64,000 nt of DNA from Cupriavidus necator N-1 (GTDB lineage Bacteria; Pseudomonadota; Gammaproteobacteria; Burkholderiales; Burkholderiaceae): positions 2,852,001-2,916,000 of the forward strand of contig NC_015726.1 of NCBI RefSeq assembly GCF_000219215.1, written 5' to 3'. A program made the position numbers and the translations under genes. This document shows, one piece after another, positions 1 through 9,835 of this stretch (position 1 is the stretch's first letter; each line of letters begins with the position of its first letter). The notes under the pieces were generated by a model. The model saw nothing but the letters and a program-made list of their open reading frames with translations. It was not told the origin of the DNA and did not search any database.

Positions 1-180
1 TGCGCGTGCGACCCGCACGCAAAGGGGCGGCTCTGCGAGATCGCCCAGGATGCCGGCGCCGCCGCCATCGACACACAGCATAGCCGGCTGCACCTGCGCG
101 GCTGGCTGACGGACCGCCACTGGCCCGCATGGCTTTCAGGCCATGGCCAGCGTGCTGTCCCACAAAGGAAACAAGCATGA
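1..180 (+). CDS. C-terminal end of an unknown protein (5' truncated by window)
   Basis: Frame 1 is open from the first base to a TGA at 178-180, giving the last 59 residues of a protein that begins before the window. I recognise no family. The tail is rich in His, Arg and Trp and contains two early cysteines. Its stop overlaps the ATG of the next small gene in an ATGA arrangement, which suggests translational coupling; that coupling is the main support for this reading frame. Confidence 0.45.
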   Translation, partial: CACDPHAKGRLCEIAQDAGAAAIDTQHSRLHLRGWLTDRHWPAWLSGHGQRAVPQRKQA

Positions 181-422
181 GCGAGAGTTTTTTCTATCAG
201 CATTGCCACGTCGTCGTGACACTGGCCGAGGTCACCTTCGGCAAGTGGGAATGGGCCTATGCGCTGGACGCGCATGCCAGGTTCACCAAGCCCAACGCCG
301 GCTTCCTCACGCGCGAGCTCGCGCTGGCTGACGCGACCCGCGCGGCCAGGGCGCGCATCGCCAGGACCTCGCGGCTGCGCACCGCAGGCCACGACGCCAC
401 ACCGCTGGCCGTCGCCGCATAG
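177..422 (+). CDS. Small protein of unknown function (81 aa)
   Basis: The ATG at 177 follows an AAAGGAAAC ribosome-binding stretch and overlaps the upstream stop codon. The product is 81 residues, with no signal peptide or membrane segment, a Trp/Tyr-containing N-terminal half (FGKWEWAYALD) and an Ala/Arg-rich C-terminal half. A longer reading from 129 has no comparable ribosome-binding site. I do not recognise the family. The last 50 bases fall inside the first unit of a 120-bp tandem duplication, so the second unit carries a headless copy of the C-terminus. Confidence 0.5.
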   Translation: MSESFFYQHCHVVVTLAEVTFGKWEWAYALDAHARFTKPNAGFLTRELALADATRAARARIARTSRLRTAGHDATPLAVAA

Positions 423-611
423 GCCCCCGCCGAGCCTGGCGCCGGCGCCCTGCCGGCAACGGGGCGGCCCATGCAGCACCGCACTCCTCACTGGCTGCGC
501 ACCGCAGGCCACGACGCCACACCGCTGGCCGTCGCCGCATAGGCCCCCGCCGAGCCTGGCGCCGGCGCCCTGCCGGCAACGGGGCGGCCCATGCAGCACC
601 GCACTCCTCAC
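373..611. repeat. Tandem duplication, two 120-bp units
   Basis: Bases 373-491 recur at 493-611 with no mismatch that I can see, a period of 120 bp. Each unit contains the final codons and stop of the 81-residue gene plus about 70 bp of its 3' flank. Perfect identity points to a recent slippage or unequal-crossover event. Alternatively it could be an assembly duplication. Confidence 0.9.
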
Positions 612-837
612 CCGCTTCAGGCAGGCGCCGTACTTTCCGGTGCCGTCGCCTCCCGCATTGCCTGCCTTGGCGTACAATACCCGGCTTGACTGGGCGACCT
701 GCCGGGCGTATATGGCCTAGCCGGCCCGGCCCGACGCCCCGCCTCAGTCCGGCCGCTTTCAACCGCGGCCATGGTTCCTGCCCCAGCTATTCGCCGGTTT
801 TTCGCTCGATTCGCCCCAATTTGCCGTTCAGCACGCC
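612..837 (+). promoter_or_regulatory. Leader region of the ribBX operon, possible -10 element
   Basis: This is non-coding DNA ahead of ribBX. A TACAAT at 673-678 is a good -10 hexamer, but there is no convincing -35 at 16-18 bp. I looked for an FMN riboswitch, which often precedes riboflavin genes, and did not find its conserved core. Confidence 0.25.
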
Positions 838-1947
838 ATGAAAATCGCCCGTACCGAAGACATCATTGCCGACATCCGCGCCGGCCGCATGGTCATCCTC
901 GTCGATGAGGAAGACCGCGAGAATGAAGGCGACCTGGTGCTGGCTGCCGATTTCGTCACACCGGAAGCTATCAATTTCATGGCCAAGCACGGCCGCGGGC
1001 TGATCTGCCTGACCCTGACCGCCGAGCGCTGCCGCCAGCTGGACCTGCACCCGATGGTCAGCCGCAACGGCACCCAGCACGGCACCAACTTCACCGTGTC
1101 GATCGAGGCCGCCGAAGGCGTGACCACTGGCATTTCCGCCGCCGACCGCGCCCGCACCGTGCAGGCCGCCGTCGCCCGCGATGCCAAGTCGGCCGACCTG
1201 GTCCAGCCCGGCCATATCTTCCCGCTGACGGCCCAGCCCGGCGGTGTGCTGATCCGCGCCGGCCATACCGAGGCCGGCTGCGACCTGGGCGCGCTGGCAG
1301 GCCTGACGCCAGCGGCCGTGATCTGCGAGATCATGAAGGACGACGGCACCATGGCGCGCCTGCCGGACCTGATCGAGTTCGCGCAGGAACATGACCTGAA
1401 GATCGGCACCATTGCCGACCTGATCCACTACCGCAGCCGCACTGAGAGCATTATCGAGCGTGTGGGCGAGCGCGACATGCAGACCCCCTACGGCACCTTC
1501 CGCAGCATCGCCTACCGCGACAAGCCCACCGGCCAGGCGCACCTGGCGCTGGTCAAGGGTTCGCCCGCGCCGGACCAGGAAACGCTGGTGCGCGTGCACG
1601 AGCCCTTCTCGGTGCTGGACCTGCTGGAAGTGAAGCGCACCACGCACTCGTGGAGCATCCCCGCCGCGCTGGAAGCCATCGCCGGCGCCGATAATGGCGT
1701 GGTGGTGCTGCTGAACTGCGGCGACTCGGCCGACCAGCTGTTCACGCAGTTCAGCGCGCTGGACGCGCCGCAGTCGCGCCCGCGCCGCAAGCCGGACCTG
1801 CGCACCTACGGCATGGGCGCGCAGATCCTGAAGGACGTCGGGGTGGGCAGGATGCGCGTGCTGGCGTCGCCGCAGCGCATGCCCAGCATGACCGGCTTCG
1901 ACCTCGAAGTCACCGGCTACCAACCCATGAACGGCCAGGCCGACTGA
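838..1947 (+). CDS. ribBX: 3,4-dihydroxy-2-butanone 4-phosphate synthase with degenerate GTP cyclohydrolase II-like domain (RibBX type)
   Basis: Cytoplasmic riboflavin enzyme of 369 aa. Residues 1-205 are a full RibB domain, which makes the four-carbon unit from ribulose 5-phosphate; the acidic [10 protein letters not shown] loop and the [11 protein letters not shown] motif are both present. Residues 206-369 align with RibA (GTP cyclohydrolase II), but the three zinc-binding cysteines expected after VRVHxxC are absent: the region reads [13 protein letters not shown] and contains no CDC. It is therefore unlikely to open GTP. This matches the RibBX variant known from Proteobacteria, and a separate ribA should exist elsewhere. 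It heads a run with ribH and nusB. Confidence 0.93.
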   Translation: MKIARTEDIIADIRAGRMVILVDEEDRENEGDLVLAADFVTPEAINFMAKHGRGLICLTLTAERCRQLDLHPMVSRNGTQHGTNFTVSIEAAEGVTTGISAADRARTVQAAVARDAKSADLVQPGHIFPLTAQPGGVLIRAGHTEAGCDLGALAGLTPAAVICEIMKDDGTMARLPDLIEFAQEHDLKIGTIADLIHYRSRTESIIERVGERDMQTPYGTFRSIAYRDKPTGQAHLALVKGSPAPDQETLVRVHEPFSVLDLLEVKRTTHSWSIPAALEAIAGADNGVVVLLNCGDSADQLFTQFSALDAPQSRPRRKPDLRTYGMGAQILKDVGVGRMRVLASPQRMPSMTGFDLEVTGYQPMNGQAD

Positions 1948-2019
1948 GCCTGCGCCACCCGAACACCCCGGCAGCGCGCACCAGCGCCGTTGCCGCCCCG
2001 AAAACTGGAGAACTGAACA

Positions 2020-2520
2020 ATGGATCACGGCTTCTACCCCAGCAACCTCGACGGTGAAGGCCTGCGTATCGGCATCGTGCAGGCCCGCTTCAACGAGCCG
2101 GTCTGCGCCGAGCTGCTCGAAGCCTGCGTGGCCGAGCTGGAAAAGCTCGGCGTCGAGGGCGAAGACACCCTGGTGGTGACCGTCCCCGGCGCGCTGGAAA
2201 TCCCGCTGGCGCTGCAGAAGATGTGCGAGAGCGGCCAGTTCGACGCCCTGGTCGCACTGGGCGCCGTGGTGCGCGGCGAGACCTACCACTTCGAGCTGGT
2301 CTCGAACGAGTCGGGCGCCGGCATCACCCGCGTCGGCCTGGACTTCAATGTGCCGATCGCCAATGGCATCCTGACCGTGGATACCGACGAGCAGGCCCAC
2401 GCCCGCACCCGCGAGAAAGGCCGCGACTGCGCCCGCGCCGCGGTGGAGATGGCCAACCTGGTCGTCGCGCTCGATTCGCTGCGTGGCCAGGAAGATGAAG
2501 ACGAGGACGACGATGAGTGA
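2020..2520 (+). CDS. ribH: 6,7-dimethyl-8-ribityllumazine synthase
   Basis: Lumazine synthase (166 aa) condenses the RibB product with the pyrimidine intermediate to give the riboflavin precursor. The family motifs [14 protein letters not shown] and [15 protein letters not shown] (with the catalytic His) are intact. The C-terminus is a run of Asp/Glu residues. A purine-rich TGGAGAAC precedes the ATG. The gene follows ribBX by 72 bp and overlaps nusB by 8 bp. Confidence 0.96.
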   Translation: MDHGFYPSNLDGEGLRIGIVQARFNEPVCAELLEACVAELEKLGVEGEDTLVVTVPGALEIPLALQKMCESGQFDALVALGAVVRGETYHFELVSNESGAGITRVGLDFNVPIANGILTVDTDEQAHARTREKGRDCARAAVEMANLVVALDSLRGQEDEDEDDDE

Positions 2521-3031
2521 TACGTCGAACACCCCCGACAACGACGGCGGCAAGGCAGCCGGCGGCAAGCCCGCCGCGGCCCGCACCGAGGCCAAGGCGC
2601 CGCCCAAGAGCGCGCGCCGCCGCTCGCGCGAGCTGGCGCTGCAGGGCCTGTACCAGTGGCTGCTGAACCGCAACGACATCGGCGCAATCCAGGCCCACCT
2701 GCATGATGCGCAAGGCTTCAACAAAGCCGACCGCGAGCACTTCGACGCGCTGCTCAACGGCGCGGTGCGCGAAGAAGCCCGCCTGACCGCCGCGTTCGAG
2801 CCCTTCCTGGACCGCACCGTGAACGAGCTGTCGCCGGTGGAGCGTGCCGCCCTGCTGGTCGGCAGCTATGAGCTGGTGCACTGCCTCGACATCCCGTACA
2901 AGGTCGTGATCAATGAAGCCGTCGAGCTGACCAAGACCTTTGGCGGCGTCGAGGGCTACAAGTACGTGAACGGCGTGCTGGACAAGCTTGCCGCCCAGGT
3001 GCGCGCGGCCGAGGTCGCGGCGCGCCGCTGA
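2513..3031 (+). CDS. nusB: Transcription antitermination factor NusB
   Basis: All-helical RNA-binding protein (172 aa from this start) that acts with NusE in rRNA antitermination. The [17 protein letters not shown] start of the fold and the C-terminal [14 protein letters not shown]...[11 protein letters not shown] helices are typical. About 35 residues of Lys/Ala/Pro-rich tail precede the fold. I chose the ATG at 2513, which overlaps the ribH stop by 8 bp; earlier in-frame ATGs at 2483 and 2495 lie deeper inside ribH. Confidence 0.93.
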   Translation: MSDTSNTPDNDGGKAAGGKPAAARTEAKAPPKSARRRSRELALQGLYQWLLNRNDIGAIQAHLHDAQGFNKADREHFDALLNGAVREEARLTAAFEPFLDRTVNELSPVERAALLVGSYELVHCLDIPYKVVINEAVELTKTFGGVEGYKYVNGVLDKLAAQVRAAEVAARR

Positions 3032-3102
3032 GTTGCCAACCGAGCCGCCCGCGGGCCGGCCCACGCCATCACGGCTGGCTTGCGCCGGCAATGATGCAGA
3101 CG

Positions 3103-3126
3103 ACACCCGCCCCGGCGGGTGTTTTC
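3103..3126 (+). terminator. Rho-independent terminator after nusB
   Basis: A stem ACACCCGCC / GGCGGGTGT is followed by TTTTC. It ends the riboflavin-nusB unit 70 bp after nusB. It also argues against starting the aminotransferase at 3091, because that reading would run through the stem. Confidence 0.85.
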
Positions 3127-3177
3127 ATTCCTACCCACCCTCTTGCTGAACGGGCCCCAGGCCCGTCCCGGACCACC

Positions 3178-4359
3178 ATGGACACGCAGCACCTGGCCAC
3201 CGCCTCCCGCCTCGCCAATATCGACGCCTTCCACGTGATGGAGCTGGCCAAGCAGGCCGCCGCGCTGGAGCGCGCCGGCCGCCACATTGTGCACATGGGC
3301 ATCGGCGAGCCGGACTTCACCGCCGCCGAGCCGGTGGTGCGCGCGGCCGAAGCCGCCATGCGCCGCGGCGTCACGCAGTACACCGGTGCGCTCGGCATCC
3401 AGCCGCTGCGCGAGGCCATCGCCGGCTATTACAAGACGGCCTACGGGCTGGATATCCCGGCCCGGCGCGTGATCGTCACGGCCGGTGCCTCGGGCGCGCT
3501 GCTGCTGGCGTGCGCGGTGCTGGTCGAGATCGGTGCCGAGGTGCTGATGCCCGACCCCAGCTACCCGTGCAACCGGCACTTCGTCGCCGCCTTCGACGGC
3601 GCCGCGCGCATGATCCCGAGCGGCCCGGCCGAGCGCTTCCAACTGACCGCCGCGCAGGTCGAGGCCAACTGGGGCGAGCAAACGCGCGGCGTGCTGCTGG
3701 CATCGCCCTCCAACCCGACCGGCACCTCGATCCTGCCCGACGAGCTCGCCCGCATCCTGCAGGCCGTGCGCGCGCGCAACGGCTTTGCCATCCTCGACGA
3801 GATCTACCAGGGGCTGTCCTATGACGCCCCGCCGGTCTCGGCACTGAGCCTGGACGAGAACGTGGTCACGGTGAACAGCTTCTCCAAGTACTTCAACATG
3901 ACGGGCTGGCGCCTGGGCTGGCTGGTGGTGCCGGAGGCGCTGGTGGACGCCTTCGAGAAGGTCGCGCAGAACCTGTTTATCTGCGCGTCGGCCGTGGCGC
4001 AGTACGCCGCGCTGGCCTGCTTCACCCCCGAGGCCCTGGCGATTTACGACGAACGCAAGGCCGAGTTCCGCCGCCGCCGCGACCTGATCGTGCCAGCGCT
4101 GGAGACACTTGGCCTGCGCGTGCCGGTGCGCCCGGACGGCGCCTTCTATGTCTATGCCGACTGCCGCGGCGTCAACCACCCCGCCGCCGGCGATGCCGAC
4201 CGGCTGACGCAGGCGATGCTGCACGATGCGGGCGTGGTCATGGTGCCGGGGCAGGATTTCGGCCCGCATACGGCGAAGGACTACATCCGGATCTCGTACG
4301 CGACCTCGCGCGAGAACATCGAGGAGGCGATGGCGCGCCTCGGCAAGCTGTTCCGCTGA
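3178..4359 (+). CDS. Pyridoxal-phosphate-dependent aminotransferase (class I/II)
   Basis: Fold-type I aminotransferase, 393 aa from the ATG at 3178. MGIGEPDF near residue 40, the SPSNPTGT motif and the SFSKYFNMTGWRLGW segment are all present; Lys237 is the expected Schiff-base lysine and the Arg in YIRISYA binds the substrate carboxylate. The family includes aspartate and alanine-type enzymes and I cannot name the substrate. The start is set by the terminator just upstream. The gene is followed by a strong terminator shared with the convergent neighbour. Confidence 0.9.
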   Translation: MDTQHLATASRLANIDAFHVMELAKQAAALERAGRHIVHMGIGEPDFTAAEPVVRAAEAAMRRGVTQYTGALGIQPLREAIAGYYKTAYGLDIPARRVIVTAGASGALLLACAVLVEIGAEVLMPDPSYPCNRHFVAAFDGAARMIPSGPAERFQLTAAQVEANWGEQTRGVLLASPSNPTGTSILPDELARILQAVRARNGFAILDEIYQGLSYDAPPVSALSLDENVVTVNSFSKYFNMTGWRLGWLVVPEALVDAFEKVAQNLFICASAVAQYAALACFTPEALAIYDERKAEFRRRRDLIVPALETLGLRVPVRPDGAFYVYADCRGVNHPAAGDADRLTQAMLHDAGVVMVPGQDFGPHTAKDYIRISYATSRENIEEAMARLGKLFR

Positions 4360-4389
4360 CCGGTCTCTGCCGCGGCTGAAGCAGGCAAA

Positions 4390-4417
4390 AGAAAAGCACC
4401 CCGCGGGGTGCTTTTCT
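4390..4417. terminator. Bidirectional terminator
   Basis: A perfect palindrome AGAAAAGCACCCC / GGGGTGCTTTTCT with A and T tracts on its flanks sits between the convergent aminotransferase and lytic transglycosylase genes, so it can stop transcription from both sides. Confidence 0.9.
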
Positions 4418-4433
4418 GATTGGCGATCCGCGC

Positions 4434-5492
4434 TCAGGCGTTGTGCGGACCGTTGTTCGCTTCCAGCTTCTCGCTCGGAGCCAGGTGCTCGGCAGGGGCC
4501 TTGACCTCGACCGGCTTTTCGGCGTTGGCGGGCGCGTTGCGCACGCCCAGCAGCTGGCGCAGGCGGGCGCGCTCGGCCAGCACCTTGGCGCCGTAGCCGC
4601 CATCGGTGGCCGTGGTGGCACCGACGTAGTACTTCAGGCCGCCTTCGATCGAGCCAGCGCGGGCGATGCAGTCCTTGAGCACCAGCGCGCCGATCTTGAT
4701 ATTGGCGTACGGGTTCAGCGCCGCGGCAACGCCGCCGACGGCCTCGTACTTGTCCTGGTGGACCTTGGTCATGACCTGCATCAGGCCCTGCGCACCCACG
4801 CCGCTTTCAGCGTACGGGTTGAAGCTGGACTCGATCGCGATCACGCCCAGGATCAGCAGCGGGTCGATACCGACCTCGCGGCCGGTCAGGTAGGCCGCCT
4901 TCACCAGTTGCGCGGTGGCCTGGGCCGCCACGCGGTACTTGCGGGCGATGTAGTCGGCCACGGCCGCCTGTTCGCGGGCGGTGCCCAGCGTGCTGGTGCT
5001 GCGGGCATCCATCGCCACGCGCGTCACCGGGATCTGCGCGGCCAGGTGCGCGACCGACGGCACCTTGGCGGCAGCCGCCAGGCTCCATTCGTCCACGCCC
5101 GACACGGTCGGCAGGCCACCCTTGCCAAAGGCAAGCTTGGCCGCAGCGACGTCCGCCGAATGCGGCGGCACGGCAGTGCTGGCCACGGCAGGCGCGGCCG
5201 ACATGGCGGCGCCAACCAGCACCGCGGGTGCTTCGTCACCCGCCAGCAGCGCGGCCAGCGTGGTGCGCCATTCCTGGCTCAGCGACAGCGACACGGCCGA
5301 AACGACCGCGACCACGCCCAGGCTGTTCAGGGCGTACTTCAGCGTTGTGCGGCCACCGCGCAACGCGCGGCCCGCGACCGGATGCGCGAGACGGACCTGC
5401 AATGCCCGACTCACTCCGGGTACCGGCTGTCGGAGACGGACCTGCAAGGCCCGCCCGATGCCGGGAAGATGAAGGGTTTTCCAACCGCTCAT
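4434..5492 (-). CDS. Membrane-anchored lytic transglycosylase, SLT domain
   Basis: 352-residue protein. An Arg-rich N-terminal region holds two copies of RALQVRLxxPV and is followed by one hydrophobic segment around residues 53-72. The C-terminal half is an SLT (lysozyme-like) domain with the catalytic Glu in IAIESSFNPYA, then GVGAQGLMQVM and the Asn-Pro-Tyr-Ala-Asn-Ile motif. It should cleave peptidoglycan glycan strands from the inner-membrane surface. The start at 5492 has GGAGG 5 bp upstream; in-frame ATGs further upstream lack this. It is transcribed away from ubiD. Confidence 0.88.
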   Translation of the reverse strand: MSGWKTLHLPGIGRALQVRLRQPVPGVSRALQVRLAHPVAGRALRGGRTTLKYALNSLGVVAVVSAVSLSLSQEWRTTLAALLAGDEAPAVLVGAAMSAAPAVASTAVPPHSADVAAAKLAFGKGGLPTVSGVDEWSLAAAAKVPSVAHLAAQIPVTRVAMDARSTSTLGTAREQAAVADYIARKYRVAAQATAQLVKAAYLTGREVGIDPLLILGVIAIESSFNPYAESGVGAQGLMQVMTKVHQDKYEAVGGVAAALNPYANIKIGALVLKDCIARAGSIEGGLKYYVGATTATDGGYGAKVLAERARLRQLLGVRNAPANAEKPVEVKAPAEHLAPSEKLEANNGPHNA

Positions 5493-6139
5493 GCTTACCT
5501 CCATCCGTTGCCCGCTTCGCGCGCCCGACTGCGGCACGCGCCCGATCTCAACGTACTCAAGTAAGGATGCCGCGCCGTCTAGCAGTGACGACCAAGCATC
5601 TGTTGGCAGGCGCTCCCCGTGCGCCCAACTGGAAACAGGCTACGCTCTGGGGGAGCGCACCCTGCCACGACTAAACTCACTACGCTCCGGCAAGTCGCCG
5701 GAGGCGACCGGCCGGCCCGCTTGCATTCGGGCCTGACCATCGGTCTTTGCTGGAGGGACTTTCTGGCACATTTACTTGATGTGCACCCCTTGACACAGGG
5801 GGAAAATCCATGTTGCGACGCAACACTCCATGGAGCAAGACCGGATTGTAGGAACGGTGTTATATCCCGTCAAGAATAATAACTTCGATTTCTACTACTT
5901 ATAGTTATTTGTAACAATGGTTGCCATGTCGGCATCGGAGCACCCGATTGCCCGCAAACGCAGGCCTGGCCTTGGCTGGTCGCTCGGAAAAGTACGCTGT
6001 CAGTGACAAAAAACTTACAATTTGCGCGGCTTGGTTTTGATGATTTTTTTGCCGCGGCGCCGGTGAATGTGTATCGTCACCGACTTGGACGCCGCCTTGC
6101 GGACGCTTTCCCCCGCCCCGCACCACAACAGAATTCACT
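5493..6139. other. Long intergenic region between divergent genes
   Basis: About 650 bp with no credible gene. It contains a small hairpin, CTCCGGC aagt(c) GCCGGAG near 5688, and a markedly AT-rich stretch at about 5860-5920 that stands out from the GC-rich surroundings. A TACAAT at 6016-6021 could be the -10 of ubiD, but the matching -35 is poor. The spacing suggests that promoters for both neighbours lie here. Confidence 0.5.
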
Positions 6140-7669
6140 ATGCAATACAAAGACTTGCGCGATTTCATCGGCCAACTCGAAGGCATTGGCGAGCTACGGC
6201 GCATCGCCCGGCCGGTCGCGCCCAACCTGGAAATGACCGAAGTCTGCGACCGGCTGCTGCGCGCTGGAGGCCCCGCGGTCCTTTTTGAGAAACCTTCCGG
6301 AGCCAGCACCGATGGCGGTATCTATAGCGTCCCCGTACTGGCCAATCTGTTCGGCACGACACACAGAGTCGCACTTGGCATGGGCGCCGAATCGATGGAA
6401 GACCTGCGCGACATCGGCCGGGTCTTGTCAGCACTGAAGGAACCGGAGCCGCCGCGCGGTTTGCGCGAGGCCGGCAAGCTGTTCACGCTGGCCAAATCTG
6501 TGTGGGATATGGCACCAAAGCGCGTCAGCAGCCCGGCCTGCCAGGAGGTGGTGTGGGAGGGCAACGACGTCGACCTGGCGCGCCTGCCGATCCAGACCTG
6601 CTGGCCCGGCGACGCTGCGCCGCTGATCACCTGGGGCCTGGTGGTGACCAAGGGCCCGCACAAGAAGCGCCAGAACCTGGGCATCTACCGCCAGCAGGTG
6701 ATCGGCCGCAACCAGGTCATCATGCGCTGGCTGGCGCACCGCGGCGGCGCGCTCGATTTCCGCGAGCATGCGCTGGCCAACCCCGGCAAGCCGTTCCCGA
6801 TCGCGGTAGCGCTGGGCGCCGACCCCGCCACCATCCTGGGCGCGGTGACGCCGGTGCCCGATACGCTGTCCGAGTACCAGTTCGCCGGCCTGCTGCGCGG
6901 CAGCCGCACGGCGCTGGCCGGCTGCCTCACGCCGACGCTGTCCGAGCTGAGCGTGCCGGCCTCTGCCGAAATCGTGCTGGAAGGCCATATCCAGCCCGAC
7001 CCGAACCACCCCTCCGGCTACCAGCATGCGCTGGAAGGCCCGTTCGGCGACCACACCGGCTATTACAACGAGCAGGACTGGTTCCCAGTGTTCACCATCG
7101 ACCGCATCACCATGCGGCGCGACCCGATCTACCACTCCACCTACACCGGCAAGCCGCCCGACGAGCCGGCGGTGCTGGGCGTGGCGCTGAACGAAGTGTT
7201 CGTGCCGCTGCTGCAGAAGCAGTTCCCGGAGATCACCGACTTCTACCTGCCGCCCGAGGGCTGCAGCTACCGCATGGCGCTGGTGCGCATGAAGAAGCAG
7301 TACGCCGGCCATGCCAAGCGCGTGATGTTCGGCGTGTGGAGCTTCCTGCGGCAGTTCATGTATACGAAGTTCATCGTGGTGGTCGATGACGATGTCGACG
7401 TGCGCGACTGGAAGGAAGTGATCTGGGCCATCACCACCCGGGTCGATCCCAGCCGCGACACGGTGCTGGTCGACAACACCCCGATCGATTATCTGGACTT
7501 CGCCTCGCCGGTGTCGGGCCTGGGCTCCAAGATGGGCATCGACGCGACCGACAAGTGGCCGGGCGAGACCACGCGGGAATGGGGCACGCCGATCTCCATG
7601 GATGCCGCGGTCAAGGCGAAGGTCGACACCATGTGGGAAAGCCTGTTCGAGCGTCCGGCCGGCAACTGA
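6140..7669 (+). CDS. ubiD: 4-hydroxy-3-polyprenylbenzoate decarboxylase UbiD
   Basis: 509-residue member of the UbiD family, the prenylated-FMN-dependent decarboxylase of ubiquinone synthesis; it needs the UbiX flavin prenyltransferase, which is not in this window. The start [14 protein letters not shown], the [19 protein letters not shown] region, [10 protein letters not shown] and the C-terminal DATDKWPGE motif are typical of the ubiquinone-pathway branch. Length is normal for the family. It stands alone on this strand, followed after 108 bp by acetoacetyl-CoA synthetase. Confidence 0.95.
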   Translation: MQYKDLRDFIGQLEGIGELRRIARPVAPNLEMTEVCDRLLRAGGPAVLFEKPSGASTDGGIYSVPVLANLFGTTHRVALGMGAESMEDLRDIGRVLSALKEPEPPRGLREAGKLFTLAKSVWDMAPKRVSSPACQEVVWEGNDVDLARLPIQTCWPGDAAPLITWGLVVTKGPHKKRQNLGIYRQQVIGRNQVIMRWLAHRGGALDFREHALANPGKPFPIAVALGADPATILGAVTPVPDTLSEYQFAGLLRGSRTALAGCLTPTLSELSVPASAEIVLEGHIQPDPNHPSGYQHALEGPFGDHTGYYNEQDWFPVFTIDRITMRRDPIYHSTYTGKPPDEPAVLGVALNEVFVPLLQKQFPEITDFYLPPEGCSYRMALVRMKKQYAGHAKRVMFGVWSFLRQFMYTKFIVVVDDDVDVRDWKEVIWAITTRVDPSRDTVLVDNTPIDYLDFASPVSGLGSKMGIDATDKWPGETTREWGTPISMDAAVKAKVDTMWESLFERPAGN

Positions 7670-7777
7670 ACCTAAGGGCCGTTATCATGGCAGGCTGATG
7701 CCAGCTGCCGCCACAGGCGCCCGGCATACCCATCGCCACCATCCGATGCCCGCGACAGACGGGCCCGAGGAGGAGAC

Positions 7778-9802
7778 ATGAGCACCCCCGCCCCTCTGAC
7801 CGAAGGGAACCTGATGTGGACGCCCTCCGCGGCGTTCCGCGACAGCAGCCAGGTCGCGCGCTTCATGCACTGGCTGCGGGCCGAGCGCGGCCTGGCCTTT
7901 GACGACTACGACAGCCTCTGGCAGTGGTCGGTCACCGAGCTGGAAGCCTTCTGGGACGCCGTGCGCGCCTATTTCGACGTACGCTTCGACACGCCCGCCA
8001 CGCAGGTGCTGGACCGCCGCACCATGCCGGGCGCGCGCTGGTTCGAGGGTGCCACGCTGAACTACGTGCAGCAGGTATTCCGCCACGCCGGTGCGGGCAG
8101 CGCCCGCCAGCGCACCGCGATCCGCCATGCCGGCGAGGCCCAGCCGCTGGCCGATGTCAGCTGGGACATGCTGCAAGCGCAGGTGGCGTCGCTGGCGCAT
8201 GCGCTGCGCCAGATGGGCGTGCAGCGCGGCGACCGCGTTGCCGGCTACCTGCCCAATATCCCCGCCACCATCGTCGCCTTCCTGGCCACGGCCAGCCTGG
8301 GTGCGGTCTGGTCGGGCTGCGCGCCGGACATGGGCCAGGTGGCGGTGATCGACCGCTTCCGCCAGATCGGGCCCAAGGTGCTGATCGCCGTCGACGGCTA
8401 CCGCTATGGCGGCAAGGTCTACGACCGCACCCCGGTGCTTGCCGACCTGATCGCCGCCCTGCCCTCGCTGACCGACCTGGTGCTGGTGCCGCAGATCGGC
8501 AGCCCTGCAGCGCCGCCTGCCGGCGTGCGCGCGCATGCCTGGCAGGAGGTGCTGGCGCACGACGTGCCGCTGGCGATCGAGCCGGTGCCGTTCGACCATC
8601 CGCTGTGGATCGTCTATTCGTCCGGCACCACCGGCATGCCCAAGCCGATCGTGCATGGCCATGGCGGCATCGTCATCGAGCAGCTCAAGCTGATGGCCTT
8701 CCATAACAACCTGGGCACGGACGATGTCTTCCACTGGTACAGCAGCAGCGGCTGGATCATGTGGAACGCGCAGGTGGCCGGGCTGCTGCTGGGCACCACC
8801 ATCGCGCTGTATGACGGCAACCCGGCCTGGCCCGACGCGGGCGTGCTGTGGCGCTTTGTCGACGACGCCGGTGTGACGCTGTTCGGCGCCGGCGCGGCCT
8901 TCTTCATCAACTGCATGAAGGCCGGCATCGAACCGGCACGCATCGCCGACGTGTCGCGCCTGCGCGGGCTCGGCTCGACCGGTTCGCCGCTGCCGGTGGA
9001 GGCCTACGACTGGATCTACCGCCATGTGCGCGAAGACATCTGGCTGGTGCCGATGTCGGGCGGCACCGACTTTGCCGGCTCCTTCGTCGCCGGCTGCCCG
9101 CTGCTGCCGGTCTATTCCGGCGAGATGCAATGCCGCTGCCTGGGCGCCAAAGTGGAGGCCTTCGACGACAACGGCCAGCCGCTGCTCGACGCGGTGGGCG
9201 AACTGGTCTGCACCGAGCCGATGCCGTCGATGCCGCTCTACCTGTGGGGCGACGCCGACGGCAAGCGCTATCGCGACAGCTATTTCGACACCTATCCCGG
9301 CGTCTGGCGGCATGGCGACTGGATCAAGATCACAAAGCGCGGCGGCGCGGTGATCTACGGGCGCTCGGACGCCACCATCAACCGCCACGGCATCCGCATG
9401 GGCACCAGCGAGCTGTACCGCGTGGTGGAAGACCTGCCGGAAGTGCTCGACAGCATGGTGGTCGACCTGGAATACCTGGGCCGCGAGTCCTACATGCCGC
9501 TGTTTGTGGTGCTGCGCGAAGGCCTGGTGCTGGATGATGCGCTGCGCGACACCCTGCGCCTGCGCATCCGCGAAGCGCTGTCCTCGCGCCACGTGCCCAA
9601 CGAGATCGTGCAGGCACCCGGCGTGCCGCGCACGCTGTCGGGCAAGAAGATGGAAGTGCCGATCAAGAAGCTGCTGCTCGGCCATGCGCCACAGGGCATC
9701 GCCAACCGCGATGCGATGGCCAACCCGGACACGCTCGACTGGTACTTCGACTACGCCGAACGCTTCCTGAAGGCACGGCAGGCCGACCCCGCCACGGCGT
9801 AA
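7778..9802 (+). CDS. aacS: Acetoacetyl-CoA synthetase
   Basis: 674-residue ANL-superfamily ligase that activates acetoacetate to acetoacetyl-CoA using ATP. The AMP-binding motif YSSGTTGMPKPIVHG lies around residue 280, the YSSSGWIMWN motif is present, and near the C-terminus TLSGKKMEVPIKK holds the usual regulatory Lys. The N-terminus (GNLMWTPSAAFRDSSQVARF) is characteristic of acetoacetate rather than acetate ligases. A GAGGAGGAG ribosome-binding site lies 6-14 bp before the ATG. With the nearby PHB depolymerase it fits ketone-body and polyhydroxybutyrate turnover. Confidence 0.93.
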   Translation: MSTPAPLTEGNLMWTPSAAFRDSSQVARFMHWLRAERGLAFDDYDSLWQWSVTELEAFWDAVRAYFDVRFDTPATQVLDRRTMPGARWFEGATLNYVQQVFRHAGAGSARQRTAIRHAGEAQPLADVSWDMLQAQVASLAHALRQMGVQRGDRVAGYLPNIPATIVAFLATASLGAVWSGCAPDMGQVAVIDRFRQIGPKVLIAVDGYRYGGKVYDRTPVLADLIAALPSLTDLVLVPQIGSPAAPPAGVRAHAWQEVLAHDVPLAIEPVPFDHPLWIVYSSGTTGMPKPIVHGHGGIVIEQLKLMAFHNNLGTDDVFHWYSSSGWIMWNAQVAGLLLGTTIALYDGNPAWPDAGVLWRFVDDAGVTLFGAGAAFFINCMKAGIEPARIADVSRLRGLGSTGSPLPVEAYDWIYRHVREDIWLVPMSGGTDFAGSFVAGCPLLPVYSGEMQCRCLGAKVEAFDDNGQPLLDAVGELVCTEPMPSMPLYLWGDADGKRYRDSYFDTYPGVWRHGDWIKITKRGGAVIYGRSDATINRHGIRMGTSELYRVVEDLPEVLDSMVVDLEYLGRESYMPLFVVLREGLVLDDALRDTLRLRIREALSSRHVPNEIVQAPGVPRTLSGKKMEVPIKKLLLGHAPQGIANRDAMANPDTLDWYFDYAERFLKARQADPATA

Positions 9803-9835
9803 CGCCGGCGGCCGCGGCGGTTGCCAGCGAGGACA

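Noticed and set aside
307..762. 151-codon minus-strand frame over the tandem duplication
   Set aside because: Its apparent internal protein repeat is only the 120-bp DNA duplication read in a chance open frame.
612..837. FMN riboswitch before ribBX
   Set aside because: The conserved riboswitch core is not present in the leader.
787..2817. 676-codon minus-strand frame opposite ribBX, ribH and nusB
   Set aside because: It is the antisense of three well-supported genes, with no family resemblance and no own ribosome-binding site; GC-rich DNA often leaves such long open frames.
3091..3177. Longer aminotransferase start
   Set aside because: The extension runs through a strong terminator stem at 3103-3126; the ATG at 3178 fits the family's N-terminus.
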